DNA from: Kaistia sp. 32K
GTDB taxonomy: Bacteria > Pseudomonadota > Alphaproteobacteria > Rhizobiales > Kaistiaceae
Length of the DNA stretch: 64,000 bases
Reading direction: 5' to 3'
Assembly (NCBI RefSeq): GCF_016629525.1
Contig: NZ_AP024269.1
Coordinates: 4,538,001-4,602,000 of the forward strand
The notes beneath the pieces were generated by a model. The model had not been told where the DNA came from. It saw nothing but the letters and a program-made list of their open reading frames with translations, and searched no databases. A program made the translations under genes and the position numbers. Positions 35,096 through 50,559 of the stretch are shown piece after piece. Positions within the stretch are counted from its first letter, which is position 1; each line of letters starts with the position of its first letter.

Positions 35096-37439
<2,344 letters not shown>

Positions 37440-37502
37440 GAGCTTCCCTGTCGGTCGGAATGAAACCCGGGTGGCGCGTGGCCACCCGGTTCAGACCTGG
37501 AT

Positions 37503-39592
<2,090 letters not shown>

Positions 39593-39805
39593 CTGATCCT
39601 CGCTCTGTGACGCGCCCCCACTTCCGGGTTAATCCGGGAGCTGCACGCAACGCCTTGAACGTATTGAAGATTTTCTCAACGGTTTGACGCCGTTGAAAAC
39701 GGCATTCCCCGAAGCCGCGCGTTCGTTAGCACAGCATCCAGCGACTCGCAACACAGGCAGGCGCTTCTATCGTCGAGAAAACCCGGCCGATGAGCCTGTG
39801 GACGC

Positions 39806-42040
39806 TCAGAGGAAGCTTTGCGGATCGATATCGACCTGCACACGGAGACTGCCGCGCGCCGGCGGCGCCCCGGCGAGCCAGTCGCGCAGGAAGCCCTGCA
39901 AGTCGACCGCGCGCGGCGCCTGGACCAGCAACCGGAAGCGGTGGCGGCCGCGCAGCACGGCGAGCGGCGCCTCGGAGGGGCCGAGCACCATGACCGGACC
40001 ACTCTCCGGCGCGGCGCGCCGCAGCGCCATCGCATAGCCGTAGGACGTCGCCCGGTCGGCGGCCGAGACGATGATGCCGGCGAGCCGGCCGAAGGGCGGC
40101 AGCACGGCGACGCGGCGCGCCTCGATCTCGCGGGCATAGAACGCCTCGCGGTCGCCCGAGGCGATCGCTGCGATCACCGGATGCTCCGGCGCATAGGTCT
40201 GCAGCAGCGCCCGGCTGTCGCCGCCGGCGCGTCCGGCGCGGCCCGTCACCTGCGCCAAGAGCTGGAAGGTGCGCTCGGCGGCGCGCGGGTCGCCATGGGC
40301 GAGGCCGAGATCGGCGTCGACGACGCCGACCAGCGCCAGAAGCGGGAAGTTATGGCCCTTGGCGACCAGCTGCGTGCCGATGATGATGTCGGCGCCGCCG
40401 TTCCGGATGGTGTCGAGCTCGTCGCGCATCCGCTTGACGCCGCCGAGCAGATCGCTCGACAGGATCACGCGACGCGCCTCCGGGAAGTACTTCTGCACCT
40501 CCTCCGCCACACGCTCGACGCCGGGGCCGCAGGCGACCAGGCTATCCTCCGCGTCGCAGACCGGGCACTGGTCGGGGCGGCGCTCGCTATGGCCGCAATG
40601 ATGGCAGACGAGCTGGCCGCGAAAGCGGTGATCGACCAGCCAGGTCGAGCAATTGGGGCACTGGAAGCGATGGCCGCAGCTTCGGCAGAGCGTCAGCGGG
40701 GCATAGCCGCGCCGGTTCAGGAAGAGCAGCGCCTGGCCCTTGTTGCCGATGGTCTCGCCGATCGCCTTGATCAGCGACGGCGCCAGGAACTCGCCGCGCT
40801 CCGGCGGATCGATGCGGAGGTCGACCGGCGTGATCTCCGGCAGCTTGGCGGCCGCATAACGCGCCGACAGCACGATGCGCCGATAGCGGCCCTGGTCGGC
40901 GTTGACCCGGCTCTCGATCGACGGCGTCGCCGAGGCGAGCACGACGGGGAAGCCGCCGAGATGTCCGCGCACCACCGCCATGTCGCGGGCGTTGTAGATG
41001 ACGCCCTCCTCCTGCTTGTAGGCGGTGTCGTGCTCCTCGTCGACGACGACGAGCCCGAGGTTCTGAAACGGGAGGAACAGCGCCGAGCGGGCGCCGACGA
41101 CGGCCTGCACCTCGCCGGTGGCGACGCCGCGCCAGACGCGCTCGCGCAGCCTCGGCTGCATCTCCGAATGCCATTCGGCCGGGCGGTGGCCGAAGCGGCG
41201 AGCGAAGCGATCGAGGAAATCGCCGGTGAGCGCGATTTCCGGCAGCAGAACCAGCGCCTGCTTGCCGGCCCGCAGCGTCTCGGACACGGCCTCGAAATAG
41301 ACCTCCGTCTTGCCCGAGCCGGTAACGCCGTCGATCAGCGACACCGAGTAGGCGTTGGCCGCCACGGCCTCGCGCAGGAGTTCGGCTGCGTCGGCCTGGC
41401 CGGGATCGAAGGTCGGACGCGCGTGATCCGGCTCGGGCGGCAGGGTCAGGGCCGGGGGCGGCAACTGGATCGCTTCCAGCACGCCCTGCTCGACCAGCCC
41501 GTTCACGACGCTGGACGAGACCGCGGCGAAGCCGGCGACGGCGCTTTTCGGCATCGGCTCGCCGCCGGCGAGCGCGTCGAGCACGCGCTGGCGCGCCGCC
41601 GTCATGCGGTCGGGCGCCTTGCCGGAGAGTTTCAGCGCCGGCACGGCGCGCGGCGGCTCCAGCGCATCCGGCGCCCGCAGCACCATGCGGAGCACCATGC
41701 CGCGCTGCGTCAGCGTGTAGGATGCCACCCAGTCGACGAAACGGCGGAGCGTCGGGTCAAGCGGTGGCGAATCATAGCGATGCAGAACGGCGCGCAGCCG
41801 GTTGTGGCCGACGGAGGGATCGACCGGATCGTCCCAGACGGCACCGATCATCTCGCGGGGGCCAAGCGGCACGCGCACGACATCGCCCGGCGCCAGATCC
41901 AGGCCGGCGGGAACCTTGTAGGTATAGGGTCCATCCACCGCCAGCGGCAGCAGCACGGACACGGTACGGCCCAGTTCCAATGCGAATCCCCGGAACGACG
42001 AAGCGTCAGGCGTGTTCTTGACCCATATCGAGCCCATCAC
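39806..42040 (-). CDS. priA: Primosomal protein N' (replication restart helicase)
   Basis: This 744-residue protein has the N-terminal DNA-binding domain (VSVLLPLAVDGPYTYKVPA), a helicase core with GVTGSGKTEVYFEA (Walker A) and VVDEEHDTAYKQEE (DEEH box), and the zinc-binding cysteines (CRSCGHRFQCPNC, then CHHCGHSERRPDQCPVC). It reloads the replisome at stalled forks. The start could be a few codons downstream of 42040, since the first 25 residues are not conserved. It is divergent from the small monooxygenase gene, 16 bp away. Confidence 0.95.
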   Translation of the reverse strand: MMGSIWVKNTPDASSFRGFALELGRTVSVLLPLAVDGPYTYKVPAGLDLAPGDVVRVPLGPREMIGAVWDDPVDPSVGHNRLRAVLHRYDSPPLDPTLRRFVDWVASYTLTQRGMVLRMVLRAPDALEPPRAVPALKLSGKAPDRMTAARQRVLDALAGGEPMPKSAVAGFAAVSSSVVNGLVEQGVLEAIQLPPPALTLPPEPDHARPTFDPGQADAAELLREAVAANAYSVSLIDGVTGSGKTEVYFEAVSETLRAGKQALVLLPEIALTGDFLDRFARRFGHRPAEWHSEMQPRLRERVWRGVATGEVQAVVGARSALFLPFQNLGLVVVDEEHDTAYKQEEGVIYNARDMAVVRGHLGGFPVVLASATPSIESRVNADQGRYRRIVLSARYAAAKLPEITPVDLRIDPPERGEFLAPSLIKAIGETIGNKGQALLFLNRRGYAPLTLCRSCGHRFQCPNCSTWLVDHRFRGQLVCHHCGHSERRPDQCPVCDAEDSLVACGPGVERVAEEVQKYFPEARRVILSSDLLGGVKRMRDELDTIRNGGADIIIGTQLVAKGHNFPLLALVGVVDADLGLAHGDPRAAERTFQLLAQVTGRAGRAGGDSRALLQTYAPEHPVIAAIASGDREAFYAREIEARRVAVLPPFGRLAGIIVSAADRATSYGYAMALRRAAPESGPVMVLGPSEAPLAVLRGRHRFRLLVQAPRAVDLQGFLRDWLAGAPPARGSLRVQVDIDPQSFL

Positions 42041-42056
42041 TCAAGCGGATGTCCCC

Positions 42057-42353
42057 ATGATCCTCGAACATGCCCTTCTCAAGGTGAAGCCCGGCCGATT
42101 TGCGGCCTTCGAGACGGCGATGGCCGAAGCCGCGCCGCTGATCGCCGCCAGCCCCGGATTTCTTGGCCTGGAGGTGCGGCCGTCGGTCGAGAACCCCGGC
42201 ACCTATCTGCTGCTGGTGCGCTGGGAGAACCTGATCGATCACGATCCCGGCTTCCGCCGCTCCGACCGCTACCAGCGCTGGAAGGAATTGCTGCACGATT
42301 TCTACGAGCCGTTCCCGGACGTGCTGCATTTCGCCGACCCGCTGCCGCTGTAG
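42057..42353 (+). CDS. Antibiotic biosynthesis monooxygenase (ABM) domain protein
   Basis: This 98-residue protein starts at the ATG at 42057 with MILEHALLKVKPGRFAAFET. It is a single ferredoxin-like ABM domain (AASPGFLGLEVRPSVENPGT, YLLLVRWENLIDHDPGFR, ending FADPLPL). Proteins of this group are dimeric and of varied function, including quinol oxidation and haem handling. The true substrate is unknown. Confidence 0.85.
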   Translation: MILEHALLKVKPGRFAAFETAMAEAAPLIAASPGFLGLEVRPSVENPGTYLLLVRWENLIDHDPGFRRSDRYQRWKELLHDFYEPFPDVLHFADPLPL

Positions 42354-42843
42354 CGCCTGCAAACGCCTTCGGCTCCGCGGGCGATGGCCGGCGGAGGTGA
42401 AGAGGCGCGCGAGGCGCATCGGTCCGCCGACGGCGAGCGGCTGCCGGCGAAAGGGATACAAGTTCGGTGCTCGCACCGCCCGCCAGGACGATCCGAGGCC
42501 CCGCGCGGCGAAGGTCTCCATCACGGTCGCAGTGGCTCCGGGTGCTTACGCTTCTCTTTTCCACCCGCCAACGCGCCGGGATCGCTCCCGGCCCGCCTCG
42601 GACCCCGGCGTTTGCGAGGCCCAGCGCCTGCGTCCACGACGCCGCGACGACATGGTTCGTTACACCTGTCGCCTCGGCCTTCGCATTCCCGCCCGCGCCT
42701 CGGAACGACCGGTTCGCCCTCTTCAGGGGCGGGAACAGGCGGATCATCGCATGGCGCGGGAGAGCGGGGATGGATGGCGAGACTATCCCCGCCCGGCGAT
42801 GCCTTTAAGGGTTCTCTAACCATGGCGGCGGTTTGATCCATCC
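42354..42843. other. Gene-free stretch between ABM gene and xerC
   Basis: The 490 bp show several overlapping open frames on both strands but none with a good start, ribosome site and natural composition. I see no RNA structure that I can name. It may contain the xerC promoter, since the ATG at 42844 lies 10 bp after a TTTGATCC stretch. Confidence 0.35.
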
Positions 42844-43803
42844 ATGTCCGCACCGCCGCTCGTCATCGCCGCCCGCGACACGCTCGACCAGATCGAGGCG
42901 TGGGGCGAACATCTGCGCGGCGAGAAGCGGCTGTCGCCGAAGACGCTGGAAGCCTATTCGCGCGATCTCGAGCAGTTCCTGTCCTTCCTGACCGGCCATA
43001 TCGGCAATCCGCCAACGGTCGCCGACATCGCCGCCCTGCGCACGGCGGATCTGCGCGGCTTCATGGCAACGCGGCGCTCGGCCGGCGCCGGTGCGCGGAC
43101 GCTGGCGCGCGGGCTGGCCGGCATCCGGTCGTTCATCGGCTTTCTGGAGCGCGAGGGCCTCGCCAATGGCGCCGCCTTCCGCGCCATGCGCGCGCCGCGC
43201 CAGCCCAAAACCCTGCCCCGTCCGATCGCCGCGCCCGTGGCGCTCCGGGTCGTCGAGGCGGACGAGCAGCTCGACGAGGAGCCCTGGGTGGCGGCGCGCA
43301 ACGCCGCCGTGCTGGCGCTCTGCTACGGCTCGGGCCTGCGCATTTCCGAAGCGCTCGGCATTCGCCGCGCCGAGGCGCCGCTCGATGCCACGGCCACGCT
43401 GCGCGTCACCGGCAAGGGCGGCAAGACGCGGCTGGTGCCGGTGTTGCCCGTCGTGGCGGAGGCGGTTTCAGAATATCTCCGCCTCGCGCCGTCGCAATCG
43501 AAGCCGGACGGCCCGCTGTTTCTCGGCGTGCGCGGCGGCCCGCTCAAGGCGCGGATCATCCAGCTCGCCATGGCGCGGTTGCGTGGCGCGCTCGGTCTGC
43601 CCGACAGCGCCACACCGCATGCGCTGCGGCACTCCTTCGCGACGCATCTGCTCGCCAATGGCGGCGACCTTCGCGCCATCCAGGAGCTGCTCGGCCATGC
43701 CAGCCTGTCGACGACGCAGGTCTATACCGCCGTCGACATGGAGCGCCTGCTCTCCGCCTTCGAAAGCGCGCACCCGCGCTCGGACGGCAACCGGGCGGAT
43801 TGA
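42844..43803 (+). CDS. xerC: Tyrosine recombinase XerC
   Basis: This 319-residue protein has the N-terminal SAM-like domain (RLSPKTLEAYSRDLEQFLSF) and the catalytic domain with R in GSGLRISEAL, K in TGKGGKTRLVP, HALRHSFATH, LLGHASLSTTQ and the nucleophile tyrosine in VYTAVDMERL. It resolves chromosome dimers at dif. The position near priA fits XerC of alphaproteobacteria. XerD cannot be fully excluded by sequence alone. Confidence 0.9.
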   Translation: MSAPPLVIAARDTLDQIEAWGEHLRGEKRLSPKTLEAYSRDLEQFLSFLTGHIGNPPTVADIAALRTADLRGFMATRRSAGAGARTLARGLAGIRSFIGFLEREGLANGAAFRAMRAPRQPKTLPRPIAAPVALRVVEADEQLDEEPWVAARNAAVLALCYGSGLRISEALGIRRAEAPLDATATLRVTGKGGKTRLVPVLPVVAEAVSEYLRLAPSQSKPDGPLFLGVRGGPLKARIIQLAMARLRGALGLPDSATPHALRHSFATHLLANGGDLRAIQELLGHASLSTTQVYTAVDMERLLSAFESAHPRSDGNRAD

Positions 43804-43870
43804 GGGTCGGCGGCGAGACAACGTCTCGCCTTTCCCTCCACGGCAGACCCTTCTTGGGGCGCCCTCCCCC

Positions 43871-44024
43871 ATCATCCTGAGGTGCCCGGCAAAGCCGGGC
43901 CTCGAAGGAGGGTCCAGGGATCGCTCCAGTGGCGTAGGTTCCACCGGCTTTCCGTCGAGAGGCTAAAGTGCCTCGCTGGATCCTCCTTCGAGGCTTCGCT
44001 CGCGCGAAGCACCTCAGGATGATG
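43871..44024. repeat. Inverted pair of a rhizobial intergenic repeat
   Basis: ATCATCCTGAGGTGCCCGGC at 43872-43891 with the following CTCGAAGGAGG is mirrored by CCTCCTTCGAGG and CACCTCAGGATGAT at 43982-44023. It is an imperfect long dyad of the mosaic type seen in Rhizobiales. It lies between convergent xerC and the methyltransferase gene, so it may serve as a bidirectional terminator. Confidence 0.7.
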
Positions 44025-44059
44025 ACGGAGCCGGTTGATCGGTCCGGAAGGATGTCGGC

Positions 44060-44869
44060 CTACACCGCGACCAGCTCGAATACCGCCTGGTCGATCACGA
44101 ACGACCCGTCCGCCGCGATCTCGAAATGCCGGCGCACCGGCTCGGCCATCGCCGCCTGCAGCGCGCGGATCGCCGCGACCTGCACCTCGGGCGTCCGCAT
44201 CCGGCCGACCCAGGCGGCAAAATCGAGCGGCAGGCGGCGGCGGGTCACGCCGGTGACGGCGAAGCCGGCCTCGGCTGCGATCGCCACCCATTCGGCGGTC
44301 GAATAGTCCCGCACATGCGAGGGATCGCGCAGCATCTCGAAGGTCTGCAGGAAGGTGTCGCAGACCGGGCTCTCCGGCGCGATGATGTCGGAGATCACGG
44401 CCGTACCGCCGGCACGCAACACACGGCGCGCCTCGCGAACGCCCTTGCGGACATCCTGCCAGTGATGCGCCGAATAGCGCGACAGCACGACGTCGAACGA
44501 CCCGTCCTCGAAGGGCAAGGCCTCGGCCGCGCCCTGCCGCGTCGACAGATTGGCGATGCCGCGCTTCGTCGCCTCGGCCGCGACGGCCGCCAGCATTTCC
44601 GCCGACAGATCATAGGCGACCACCGAGCCGACCACCGGCGCGACGCCGTAGCTGACATGGCCGCCGCCGCAGCCGAGATCCAGCGCCGTCGCGCCCGGCG
44701 TCCGGCCTGCGATCGCGACCATCTGGCCGAGATCGTCACCCGCGGCATGCACGGCGCTGGCGACATAGGCGGAGGCCTGCGCGCCGAACTGCTGCACGAC
44801 CAGCGCCTCGTGGCTGGCATTGGCGGCAGGTTTGGAAGATTCGGCGGAGGATGGCGACGATTGGGTCAT
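44060..44869 (-). CDS. SAM-dependent class I methyltransferase
   Basis: This 269-residue protein starts at the ATG at 44869. The SAM site is LDLGCGGGHVSYG, followed by YDLSAEMLAAVA, FDVVLSRYSAHHW and LRAGGTAVISDI. This is the UbiE/type-11 fold. The C-terminal third (ATAEAGF-like, FAAWVGRMRTP) may select the substrate, which is unknown. It is divergent from an XRE regulator, which is the likely controller through the dyad at 44940. Confidence 0.88.
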   Translation of the reverse strand: MTQSSPSSAESSKPAANASHEALVVQQFGAQASAYVASAVHAAGDDLGQMVAIAGRTPGATALDLGCGGGHVSYGVAPVVGSVVAYDLSAEMLAAVAAEATKRGIANLSTRQGAAEALPFEDGSFDVVLSRYSAHHWQDVRKGVREARRVLRAGGTAVISDIIAPESPVCDTFLQTFEMLRDPSHVRDYSTAEWVAIAAEAGFAVTGVTRRRLPLDFAAWVGRMRTPEVQVAAIRALQAAMAEPVRRHFEIAADGSFVIDQAVFELVAV

Positions 44870-44939
44870 GATGCGGGTTCCTGCGGTCGAACGGTGGGTG
44901 GTGAAGATCTTCGACCGTCGGAAGCGTGATTGCCAGCGC

Positions 44940-44970
44940 GGATAAACCCGTACCAGATCCAAGTTTATCC
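44940..44970. promoter_or_regulatory. Operator-like dyad GGATAAAC-N15-GTTTATCC
   Basis: GGATAAAC (44940-44947) and GTTTATCC (44963-44970) form a perfect inverted repeat, and TGGTATAAACAC follows at 44971-44982. It sits between the divergent methyltransferase and XRE genes, 17 bp before the regulator start, and would let the XRE protein control both. Confidence 0.6.
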
Positions 44971-44986
44971 TGGTATAAACACTGCC

Positions 44987-45850
44987 ATGATCCCGGAAAC
45001 CGAGACCGTCCGCCGCCAGGAACTGGGCGAGTTCGTCCGCGCCCATCGCGAGCGTCTGCAACCCTCCATGTTCGGGCTGGAACCGGGCCGGCGACGGCGC
45101 ACGCCGGGCCTGCGTCGCGAGGAGCTGGCGCAATTGTCCGGCGTCGGCGCCACCTGGCTGAGCTGGATCGAGCAGGGCCGCGACATCGCCGTCTCGGCCA
45201 ATGCGCTGGCGCGACTGGCGCGGGTGATGCGGCTGACGCCGGCCGAGCGCGCCTATCTGTTCGATCTGGGCGGCCGGCGCGATCCGCAGGCGGCCGGGAA
45301 CAGCGGCGCGGACGCCCTGCCCGCCGGCCTCGCCGCCACGCTGGAGGCGCTGCCGACGCCGGCCTATGTGCTCGACCGGTCGTGGACGGCGATCGCCTGG
45401 AACGCCGCCGCCGCGCATCTCTTCACCGGTTGGCTCCACGCGGCAGCAAGCGCGCAGCCGACGGCCGCCGGCGACGAAACCGTTTCATGTGAAAACAATC
45501 TGCTGCGCTACATCTTCCGCGTGCCCGCGGCGCGGCATGTCATCCACGACTGGGAGACGCGGGCCAGGCGCGTCGCGGCGGAGTTCCGCGCCGACTACAG
45601 CCGGCATCTGGAATCGCCGGAAATGCGCGCCCTCGTCGAGGAGCTTTCCCGCGCCAGCCCGTTCTTCGCCGAGGCCTGGGAAGCGCATGCCGTCGTCGAC
45701 CGCGAGGGCGGCCTGCGCACCTTCGACCATCCGGAGGACGGCTTCCTGCGCTACGAGCAGGCGACCTTCCTGCTCGCGCATCATCCCGACATCAAGCTGG
45801 TGCTGCTGACGCCGCTTTTTGGCGACGATCAGGCCGCGACAGCGCCGTAG
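44987..45850 (+). CDS. XRE family regulator with MmyB-like ligand-binding domain
   Basis: This 287-residue protein has an N-terminal helix-turn-helix (ELGEFVRAHRERLQP, GLRREELAQLSGVGATWLSW, EQGRDIAVSANALARLARVM), then the MmyB-like PAS-type domain (LPTPAYVLDRSWTAIAWNAA, then FRVPAARHVIHDWE). Such proteins bind small fatty-acid-like ligands. The ATG at 44987 follows the dyad. Its stop overlaps the convergent Hsp70-like gene by 22 bp. Confidence 0.9.
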   Translation: MIPETETVRRQELGEFVRAHRERLQPSMFGLEPGRRRRTPGLRREELAQLSGVGATWLSWIEQGRDIAVSANALARLARVMRLTPAERAYLFDLGGRRDPQAAGNSGADALPAGLAATLEALPTPAYVLDRSWTAIAWNAAAAHLFTGWLHAAASAQPTAAGDETVSCENNLLRYIFRVPAARHVIHDWETRARRVAAEFRADYSRHLESPEMRALVEELSRASPFFAEAWEAHAVVDREGGLRTFDHPEDGFLRYEQATFLLAHHPDIKLVLLTPLFGDDQAATAP

Positions 45851-47091
45851 CGGGTCGCCGCCTCGATGGTGAGGCCGGTGCCGACCGAGCCGAACGTGTC
45901 GCCATCGACGACGCGGGCGCCCGGCACGGTGCCGAGGATCGCCGCATGGACATGGGCGAGCCGGGTCGAGCCGCCGGTGAGGAACACGGCGTCGATGGCG
46001 TCGCGGGCGAGGCCCGCGTCGCGCAGGCAGTCGTCGATCCGCGCCGCGATGCGATCGGCGAGGCCGCGCGTCTTCTCGACCAGCACGCCGCGATCGACCG
46101 TCATGGCGAGGCCGCTTTCGATCCAGTTCAGCAGCACTTCCACCTTCGGCTCGTCCGAAAGCGCGATCTTCGTCGCTTCGATGTCGATGGCGAGGCGATG
46201 GCCGCCCTGCTCCTCGACGACATGGATCAGCCGCTCGATCAGTTCCGGGTGCTGCGCCTCGCGCCGCACCTCGTGCAACTGCCGCATGATGCCGCTCTCA
46301 TAGAGCCGGTTGATCGACGACCAGGTGGCGAGGTCGTGATAGTAGCCGGACGGAACGGGAAGGCCCGCGCGCTTCATGCCGGAGCCGAAGCCGAGCAGCG
46401 GCATCGCCGTGCCGATCGAGAGATAATGATCGAAATCCGTGCCGCCGATGCGGATACCGTCATTGGCGAGGATGTCGTCGAGCCGGTCGGCCTTGTGGCG
46501 GCGCTCCGGTCCGAGACGGACGATGGAGAAGTCGGACGTGCCGCCGCCGATATCGGCGATCAGCGCGATCTCCTCGTCGCCGACCTGGCGCTCATAATCG
46601 AGCGCCGCCGCGATCGGCTCGTACTGGAAGGAAATGTGCTTGAAGCCGACTTCCTGCGCGATGGCCTCGAGCGCTTCCTCGGCCTTGCGGTCGCCATCCG
46701 GATCGCTGTCGACGAAATGCACGGGACGGCCATGCACGACGGCGTCAATCGCAAGGCCTGACACCGTTTCGGCGCGCTGCTTGATGATCGAAACATACTG
46801 CGAGATCACGTCGCGAAACGAGACGCGGCCGCGACCGATGGCGGTCGATTCGTTGATCAGCGAGCTGCCGAGCACCGACTTCAGGCTGCGCATCAGCCGG
46901 CCGTTGGTCCCCTCGACATAGGCGCGGATGGCGGCGCGGCCGACGGCGGGCTCCGCCCCATTCGGCGTGTAGAAGATCGCGCTCGGGATCGTCACGCTCG
47001 AGCCCTCGAGGGCGATCAGCGCCGGGCCGTCGGCGGAGGACACGCCAAGCGTGGTGTTGGACGTGCCGAAGTCGAGGCCGCAGGCTGTCAT
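45829..47091 (-). CDS. Hsp70 family protein (YegD-like)
   Basis: This 420-residue protein has the actin-like ATPase domain: CGLDFGTSNTTLGV, IADIGGGTSDFSIV and FLTGGSTRLAHVHAAI. The length is close to YegD and lacks the substrate-binding domain of DnaK. It is a chaperone-like ATPase of uncertain role. It is divergent from the MFS gene, with a 200-bp gap. Confidence 0.9.
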   Translation of the reverse strand: MTACGLDFGTSNTTLGVSSADGPALIALEGSSVTIPSAIFYTPNGAEPAVGRAAIRAYVEGTNGRLMRSLKSVLGSSLINESTAIGRGRVSFRDVISQYVSIIKQRAETVSGLAIDAVVHGRPVHFVDSDPDGDRKAEEALEAIAQEVGFKHISFQYEPIAAALDYERQVGDEEIALIADIGGGTSDFSIVRLGPERRHKADRLDDILANDGIRIGGTDFDHYLSIGTAMPLLGFGSGMKRAGLPVPSGYYHDLATWSSINRLYESGIMRQLHEVRREAQHPELIERLIHVVEEQGGHRLAIDIEATKIALSDEPKVEVLLNWIESGLAMTVDRGVLVEKTRGLADRIAARIDDCLRDAGLARDAIDAVFLTGGSTRLAHVHAAILGTVPGARVVDGDTFGSVGTGLTIEAATRYGAVAA

Positions 47092-47291
47092 GATCGAGAA
47101 CTCCGTGAAGGGCCGGTCTGGTTAAGGGGTCGGCGCGCCGCGATCAAGGCCGCGGCCCCAGAAAAACGCCGCAGTGCAGCATGATCTTTCACGATGAAAC
47201 CAATGTTGATTTGGTCGCCTGGATTGCATGTCGGATTGACGCAGCGTCGGAGGGGGTGTCGATTCGCGACGCCGGGAGACGGGGAGTGACG

Positions 47292-48611
47292 ATGCGCAAT
47301 CTAACCATCGACGAGGGGCTGAACGCCGCCGGGACGGGCGCCTTCCAGCGCCGCCTGTTCCTGATCTTCGGTCTCGTCTGGACGGCCGACGCCATGCAGG
47401 TGCTGTCGATCGGCTTCACGGCGCCGTCGATCGCCAAGAGCTTCGGATTGAGCCTGCCCGTCGCGCTGCAGACCGGCACGATCTTCTTCGTCGGCATGCT
47501 GATCGGCGCCGCCGGCTTCGGCCGCCTCGCCGACCGCATCGGCCGCCGCAATCTCCTGATCATCACCGTGCTGATGGATGCGCTGTTCGGCCTCGCCTCG
47601 GCCTTCGCCTCCGACTTCACCATGCTCCTGGTGTTCCGCTTCCTGACAGGCCTCGCCGTCGGCGGCACGCTGCCGGTCGACTACGCCATGATGGCGGAGT
47701 TCCTGCCTGCCAACCGGCGCGGCCGCTGGCTCGTCGGCCTGGAGGGCTTCTGGGCCGTCGGCACGGTGATCGTCGCGCTCGCCGCCTGGTACGCCGCCGC
47801 GAACGAGATGGGCGACGCCTGGCGCTTCATCTTCGTCATCACGGCGCTGCCGGCGCTGATCGGCCTGGCGCTGCGCTTCTGGGTGCCGGAATCGCCCTTC
47901 TATCTGCTCCGCACCGGCCGCCCGGACGAGGCGAAGAAGGTGCTCGACCAGATCGCCACCACCAATGGCAAGCCCGTGCTTGCCGGCCGTCTGACCGAAA
48001 CGCGCGAGCCGCGCCTGCCGCTGTCGGCGATCTTCGCCGGCCCTTATGCCCGCCGCTCCTGGCTGATCCTCGCCGCCTGGCTGCTGGTGTCGATCTCATA
48101 TTACGGCATCTTCGTCTGGCTGCCCGGCAAGCTGGTCTCCGGCGGCGAAGGCTATGGCTATCTGCGCGGCTACGGCTTCCTGGTGCTGCTGGCGCTGGCG
48201 CAGATCCCGGGCTACGCGCTCGCCGCCTGGGGCGTCGAAAGCTGGGGCCGCAAGCCGACCCTGATCGCCTTCCTGCTGCTCTCGGCCGCCGGCTGCTTCC
48301 TCTATGCCGTGCTGGCCGACCCGGTCTGGATCGGCGCGGCGATGATGCTGATGAGCTTCGCGCTGCTCGGCACCTGGGGCGCCCTCTACGCCTTCACGCC
48401 GGAGCTCTACCCGACCCCGCTGCGCGCCAGCGGCATGGGCCTCGCCGGCGCCATGGCGCGCCTCGGCGGCCTGCTGGCGCCGACGCTGGTCGGCGCCGTC
48501 GTCGCTTATTCCTTCAACGTGGCGCTCGGCCTGTTCGCCGTGATCCTGCTCCTCGGCGCCCTCGCCACCTGGGCGATCGACGTCGAGACCAAGCAGAAAC
48601 CGCTCACCTGA
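47292..48611 (+). CDS. MFS transporter
   Basis: This 439-residue protein has about 12 membrane segments, the signature GRLADRIGRRNLLI after TM2 and RFLTGLAVGGTLPVDYAMM in TM5-like position. It belongs to the sugar/metabolite:H+ symporter or NiaP-like group. The substrate is unknown. The ATG at 47292 follows GGGGAG. A terminator region follows. Confidence 0.85.
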   Translation: MRNLTIDEGLNAAGTGAFQRRLFLIFGLVWTADAMQVLSIGFTAPSIAKSFGLSLPVALQTGTIFFVGMLIGAAGFGRLADRIGRRNLLIITVLMDALFGLASAFASDFTMLLVFRFLTGLAVGGTLPVDYAMMAEFLPANRRGRWLVGLEGFWAVGTVIVALAAWYAAANEMGDAWRFIFVITALPALIGLALRFWVPESPFYLLRTGRPDEAKKVLDQIATTNGKPVLAGRLTETREPRLPLSAIFAGPYARRSWLILAAWLLVSISYYGIFVWLPGKLVSGGEGYGYLRGYGFLVLLALAQIPGYALAAWGVESWGRKPTLIAFLLLSAAGCFLYAVLADPVWIGAAMMLMSFALLGTWGALYAFTPELYPTPLRASGMGLAGAMARLGGLLAPTLVGAVVAYSFNVALGLFAVILLLGALATWAIDVETKQKPLT

Positions 48612-48618
48612 GGCGAGG

Positions 48619-48757
48619 CCCTCACCCCAACCCTCTCCCGCACGCGGGAGAGGGAGTACGCCTGAGCCCGCTGGGTCGCGGGTGACAGCTTCCCGATCCA
48701 TGAAGGCCGCCGGCCGAAAAGCCCTCGCCCGCTTGCGGGAGAGGGTTGGGTGAGGGT
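48619..48757. repeat. Inverted intergenic repeat pair
   Basis: CCCTCACCCCAACCCTCTCC (48619-48638) followed by GCGGGAGAGGG is mirrored by CTTGCGGGAGAGGGTTGGG and TGAGGG at 48733-48756. It lies between the convergent MFS and lpd genes, before a true terminator. Confidence 0.75.
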
Positions 48758-48776
48758 CTTTCTGCGACCAACCAAA

Positions 48777-48809
48777 CAAAAAAGCCGGCGCACCAGGCGC
48801 CGGCTTTTT
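48777..48809. terminator. Bidirectional terminator between MFS gene and lpd
   Basis: AAAGCCGGCGC and GCGCCGGCTTT form an 11-bp stem with A-run and T-run on the two sides. On the minus strand it ends lpd, and on the plus strand the MFS gene. Confidence 0.92.
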
Positions 48810-48903
48810 CTTTGGGATCACCGTCCGTCTTCCGGTGAGGGCGTATCCCCTCACCCGCCGGCCTGCGGCCGTCGACCTCTCCCTATGGGAGAGGTGAAAA
48901 AAC

Positions 48904-50307
<1,404 letters not shown>

Positions 50308-50428
50308 GGGGACTCCCGGACGATTTTTGGCGTTAGCCAGCGGCGCATTCCGCGCAAATGAAAATGGCCGGAGGCGTGGCGGCGGCGCGCGATGCGCCTA
50401 TCCGTTGCTCCGGCCGGCTTGATGGAGA

Positions 50429-50451
50429 AGCGCGCCCGAAACGGGCGCGCT
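50429..50451 (-). terminator. Perfect 10-bp hairpin between odhB and lpd
   Basis: AGCGCGCCCG and CGGGCGCGCT enclose a 3-base loop. No long U-run follows, so it may attenuate rather than stop transcription into lpd. Confidence 0.5.
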
Positions 50452-50559
50452 GAATTCGCGGGCCTCCGCCCCCGCCACCAGAAGGCCGCCCGGAACGCGG
50501 GAGCGCGCCGGGACTGCCTGAGGTTGGGGGACGAAAGCCATCTGGTTCCGTCCTCGCGA

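Noticed and set aside
39818..42400. 860-codon plus-strand frame over priA
   Set aside because: Antisense shadow of priA, whose motifs are complete.
43871..44024. CRISPR-like repeats
   Set aside because: Only one inverted pair and no regular spacers. The same applies to 48619-48757. No cas genes are present in the window.
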